In this document: in pieces, positions 61,419-64,000 of the stretch
Layout of the letters: each line of letters begins with the position of its first letter
Position numbering within the stretch: position 1 is the stretch's first letter
Origin: Brumimicrobium ulvae
GTDB lineage: Bacteria > Bacteroidota > Bacteroidia > Flavobacteriales_D > Crocinitomicaceae
Reading direction: 5' to 3'
Assembly: GCF_947504225.1 (NCBI RefSeq)
Contig: NZ_CANNGT010000003.1
Location: 294,415-358,414, forward strand
Length of the DNA stretch: 64,000 nucleotides
Position numbers and translations under genes: made by a program
Notes under the pieces: generated by a model
Database searches by the model: none
What the model was told of the DNA's origin: nothing
Seen by the model: the letters and a program-made list of their open reading frames with translations, nothing else

Positions 61419-62621
61419 GTTTTTTTCGTCATTATCTTTTTCGAAATCCTTGAAAAATCGTCTGATTATATTGTTTTCTTTCATTTCGTTATACTCTCTT
61501 TTTTTCATTAAATCTTCTAACCTTTCCTCTAATCTCTTTAAATCTATTGAAAGATGCACTAATTCTTCTTCGTTATTAGCTTTGTCGAAAGGTTGGTCTT
61601 CAAGGACTCTTTGTCTATGTTTATGTCTCTCTATTTTGTTTTGAGTAACATTTATTTTATGGTCTAAATAATTATTTCTTTCTCTGTCTCTATTGGCTTT
61701 TTCTTCTTTTCTTTTGATGAATTCGATGTATTGACGCTTTTTGATTCGTTCAATTTCTTCAATTTCAGCTCTTTTTATTTCTTTTATTTCTTCAAGTGCT
61801 TTTCTATTTACCCTTTCTTTCAAGTGGTCAAGACCATACGATAAAAATCTTTCCGAAGAGTACATATGAAAATCAACTTTCGCTTCTTTTTTCATTTCCT
61901 CTACCAACTCTTGTCGAGGTCCCATATTACGACCATCTTTTATTTTCCACCACCAATCTTTTTTACGTTCGTCAGTTATTAAAATAATTGGCTTTTTTTC
62001 TTTTTTCCCTTTTGCAATTATTTGTTTCCAAAGAACTAAGTCTCCAAATTTCCGATTTCCTTGTTTAGTTTTTTCATCCTCAAATCCCGGTGGTATTTTT
62101 TTCTCATATCTTTTCTCGCCTTCATCATATATTTTTTGCAGTTCCTCTTGAGAAAATTCAGGTGTGATTTTATTTTCGAATATTGATGTTAAATCCGAAT
62201 ATATTGTATCGTCTTGAAGAAAATCACAATATTTTTTAATGCTTTTTTCCACCTCAGAATTAACGTCTTTAAATACTTTTTTTAATGACGAATGAAGTTT
62301 ATTTGATAAAAATGGTGGTTTGCTAGTAGATTGTAAATCACTTTCTATTTGTCCTATTTTTGAAATGAATTCTTTGTAAGCTTTTTCTTGGTCAGCTATA
62401 ACCTCATAACGATTTCTATTGTACTCCAATGCAGATTGGTGAGGTAAACATATTTGCGAAGAGAATTTTTTAACTAAATCAAGTAAAGCTTTTCTCGTAT
62501 CATTAGAATAACGATATAAGTTCAAAAGTACATTTGCATCAAAGCATATAATTCCATTGTCCCATAATTTTTTTATTTCTGCATCACTTTTCTTGCTATA
62601 GCCAGGAAATATATCTTTCAT
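61416..62621 (-). CDS. Cassette-borne PIN-like nuclease (PIN_8 / DUF4935 type)
   Basis: 401 aa. The N-terminal PIN-like domain starts LWDNGIICFDANVLLNLYRY with the first catalytic Asp. Further acidic positions fall in RKFGDLVLWKQIIAKGKKEK and IILITDERKKDWWWK. The C-terminal 150 residues are a highly charged coiled coil (EEIKEIKRAEIEEIERIKKR). Relatives are putative RNases, several in defence or stress contexts. The start is 25 nt after the GTTGTGC core of site 9 and the stop lies in site 8. Confidence 0.82.
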   Translation of the reverse strand: MKDIFPGYSKKSDAEIKKLWDNGIICFDANVLLNLYRYSNDTRKALLDLVKKFSSQICLPHQSALEYNRNRYEVIADQEKAYKEFISKIGQIESDLQSTSKPPFLSNKLHSSLKKVFKDVNSEVEKSIKKYCDFLQDDTIYSDLTSIFENKITPEFSQEELQKIYDEGEKRYEKKIPPGFEDEKTKQGNRKFGDLVLWKQIIAKGKKEKKPIILITDERKKDWWWKIKDGRNMGPRQELVEEMKKEAKVDFHMYSSERFLSYGLDHLKERVNRKALEEIKEIKRAEIEEIERIKKRQYIEFIKRKEEKANRDRERNNYLDHKINVTQNKIERHKHRQRVLEDQPFDKANNEEELVHLSIDLKRLEERLEDLMKKREYNEMKENNIIRRFFKDFEKDNDEKN

Positions 62622-62645
62622 TTTTTGAGGTTTGTTTTAAATTAA

Positions 62646-62772
62646 GCACAACTTAATAGCGTTTTATCAGTTGTTTTCTTTCAATAGCTAAAGATAGTCG
62701 TAAAAAATTAATTGTCAACCCATCAGTCGATTAATTGACGAGTAGAAAATCGCTGATAAAACGGAGTTGGAC
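62646..62772 (-). repeat. attC-like site 9
   Basis: Trailing core GTCCAAC (exact RYYYAAC), arm CGTTTTATCAG, spacer of about 85 nt, arm CTGATAAAACG and end AAGTTGTGC. 127 bp. It is the first site of the visible array in the direction of reading. The cassette that should precede it has been replaced or cut by the second IS91-type element. Confidence 0.8.
62689..62718 (-). promoter_or_regulatory. Promoter embedded in attC-like site 9
   Basis: Minus strand: TTG (62716-62718), 19 nt, TATCTTTA (62689-62696), one base off TAnnTTTG. It lies in the spacer of the recombination site, about 70 nt before the PIN-like gene, so the site itself may drive the cassette. Confidence 0.45.
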
Positions 62773-62992
62773 TATGCCGCGCTATGGGTAAACTATAGGA
62801 CCGATTTGATTTGGATGGATATTCCCTTCATTTTTGGAGTGGTAAAATGAAGGAATAAAATGATTTCGATATGTAATAAAAAGCTCTTCATATAAATTCA
62901 TTTGTAACAAGACATATTTATCCCATTACACTTTTTTTAGCGTTTGTAGATCATTACAATAAGTAAAAGAACGTTCAATGAAATCAAGAGCC
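62773..62992. other. Gene-free stretch with IS91-type end features
   Basis: No gene seen. Near its right end are GAACGTTC (62970-62977), which contains the IS91 target tetramer, and the hairpin GCCTCA/TGAGGC (62990-63007) overlapping the transposase stop. Together these suggest a terminus of the second IS91-type element. Confidence 0.35.
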
Positions 62993-64000
62993 TCATGTAG
63001 GTGAGGCAATGATTTTGTGTTTTGCCCTCATTCTTCCTTTTTTGCATTTTTTGCATGCAGTCATGTCCTTATTGAGAGTAAAACTGACAACTTCCAATGC
63101 GTTTAAGCCTTCCAACATAGGAAGAAACACCGCTTTGTTTAATATTTCAACACATTTATCTAAGTTTTCTTTTAAGAACCGTAAGGACATAAATCCAAAG
63201 TAGCGTATTTTTCTAAAACCTGAAGGAAGAATATGCTGTAGAAAACGCCTGATAAACTCTTCTTCTGGAAGGGACATTGTTTTTCTTAAACCAGCATTTT
63301 TATAGTCTTTATATCCAAAGATAACTTTACCATCAGTGTGCTTTAAAATACGTTGATTAGAAATCGCCACTCTATGGGTATAATTACCTAAATAATTAAT
63401 CAAATTGTCAGGCTTTGCAAAAGGTTTTTTGGCATAAACTACCCACTTTTTCTTGTACCATATTCCTTTCAATGTCTCAACATCTTTTATGTCATTGGTT
63501 AATTTAATCTCACCTTTTTGAATGGCTTTCTCGAAGTGTTTAAAAAGAATACCTCTAAAAATAGCACTCAAAACTTTAACAGGGAGAAAAAACTTTTCAT
63601 GAGCAGGTATCCATTCTCTGCCATCTTCAGAAAGCCCGCCCCCTGGAACGATCATATGAATATGTGGATGGTAAACTAATGTTTGACCCCAAGTATGGAG
63701 TATTGCAACACCTCCTGCTTTTGCTCCAAGATAATTTATGTTTTCGGCAGTTTGCATTATTGTTTCATTGGCAGCCTTAAAAAGTAAATCATAAGCATCT
63801 CTTTGATTAAGATAAAACAAAGTATTTAGGCTATCTGGAACCGTAAACACAAGATGAAAATACTTTACAGGAGGAAGATTTGAAGCTAGTTTATCCACCC
63901 ATATAGCCTTTTTTGTAAACTGACATTTTGGACAATGCCTATTTCTGCATGAGTTGTAGGCTTGTTCTTTTGTTTCACAGTTATTACACTCTCTCACATG
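62993..64000 (-). CDS. IS91-family HUH transposase, 5' end outside window
   Basis: 335 codons open to the right edge. It has the zinc-binding CNNCETKEQAYNSCRNRHCPKC at the N-terminal side, HUH metal site YHPHIHMIVPGGGLSEDG, KKWVVYAKKPFAKPDNLI and YLGNYTHRVAISNQR with the catalytic Tyr region, and a C-terminal CKKCKKGRMR. Clearly related to, but diverged from, the broken transposase at 59707-61139, so two separate IS91-type elements entered this locus. It appears intact as far as visible. Confidence 0.9.
   Translation of the reverse strand, partial: HVRECNNCETKEQAYNSCRNRHCPKCQFTKKAIWVDKLASNLPPVKYFHLVFTVPDSLNTLFYLNQRDAYDLLFKAANETIMQTAENINYLGAKAGGVAILHTWGQTLVYHPHIHMIVPGGGLSEDGREWIPAHEKFFLPVKVLSAIFRGILFKHFEKAIQKGEIKLTNDIKDVETLKGIWYKKKWVVYAKKPFAKPDNLINYLGNYTHRVAISNQRILKHTDGKVIFGYKDYKNAGLRKTMSLPEEEFIRRFLQHILPSGFRKIRYFGFMSLRFLKENLDKCVEILNKAVFLPMLEGLNALEVVSFTLNKDMTACKKCKKGRMRAKHKIIASPT

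Larger units (their letters stand above)
49905..62772 (-). mobile_element. Integron-type gene cassette array without visible integrase (CALIN-like)
   Basis: Nine imperfectly palindromic sites with terminal GTT/AAC cores separate genes that all run on the minus strand. Leading and trailing core-flanking bases of a cassette match in five cases: 10/10 for the CDF and helicase cassettes, 9/10 for the PH-domain and PIN cassettes, 7/8 for the first lipoprotein cassette. Three reading frames end inside their site. Cargo is lipoproteins, a PH-domain protein, a helicase, a transporter, a toxin-antitoxin pair and a PIN nuclease. IS1182 and IS91 elements interrupt it. No tyrosine recombinase of the IntI type is seen; cassette direction predicts attI and integrase, if any, to the right of 62.8 kb. 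Confidence 0.75.

Overview
The window comes from an AT-rich Bacteroidota chromosome, most likely order Flavobacteriales. Three things point there: type IX secretion cargo with type A and type B sorting domains plus PorP/SprF- and OmpA-like partners; TonB-dependent uptake; and promoters of the Bacteroidota type (TTG, about 19 nt, TAnnTTTG), often only a few bases from the start codon, with few Shine-Dalgarno sequences.

From 1 to 9.3 kb are housekeeping genes: dinB (cut by the window edge), xseB-xseA, two tandem DUF2147 proteins with a decayed third copy, rarA, bifunctional NAD(P)HX repair, a 2OG-Fe(II) oxygenase and ychF. From 9.4 to 14.6 kb lies an accessory segment, all on the minus strand: secreted or membrane hypotheticals, a UvrD-like helicase and an alpha/beta hydrolase. 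Two copies of an intergenic repeat lie here that resemble the recombination sites found further right. From 15 to 32.9 kb: clpX, clpP, a Nif3-like protein with a zinc-ribbon coiled-coil protein, a large T9SS-sorted adhesin-like protein, a three-gene type B cargo/PorP/OmpA operon, and hisS-hutH. From 32.9 to 44.4 kb: MFS and MATE transporters, small conserved proteins (DUF3050, DUF1697, NTF2-like, and a 56-aa DUF5522-type protein), aroB, proline dehydrogenase and GtrA. From 44.4 to 46.1 kb is a patch of broken genes, followed by a nicotinamide riboside uptake and salvage operon (TonB receptor, PnuC, NadR).

The most interesting part is 49.9-62.8 kb. It reads as an integron-type gene cassette array without an integrase in view. 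Nine imperfectly palindromic sites of 60-135 bp, with GTT/AAC core ends, separate genes that all point the same way (minus strand). In five cassettes the bases just inside the leading GTT core recur, inverted, at the cassette's own trailing core, as expected of circular cassettes closed at an attC site. Several reading frames stop inside the following site. Cargo: lipoproteins, a bacterial PH-domain membrane protein, a membrane-anchored DEAD/DEAH helicase, an HMA-like/CDF cation transporter, a HigBA-type toxin-antitoxin pair with its own promoter and palindromic operator, and a PIN-like nuclease. The array has been hit by an IS1182-type remnant inside an attC, and by an IS91-type element with a companion tyrosine recombinase. 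That element's transposase gene is split by a 0.3-kb GIY-YIG nuclease element with 13-bp inverted ends. A second IS91-type transposase runs off the right edge. If an integron integrase exists, cassette direction predicts it lies to the right of this window.
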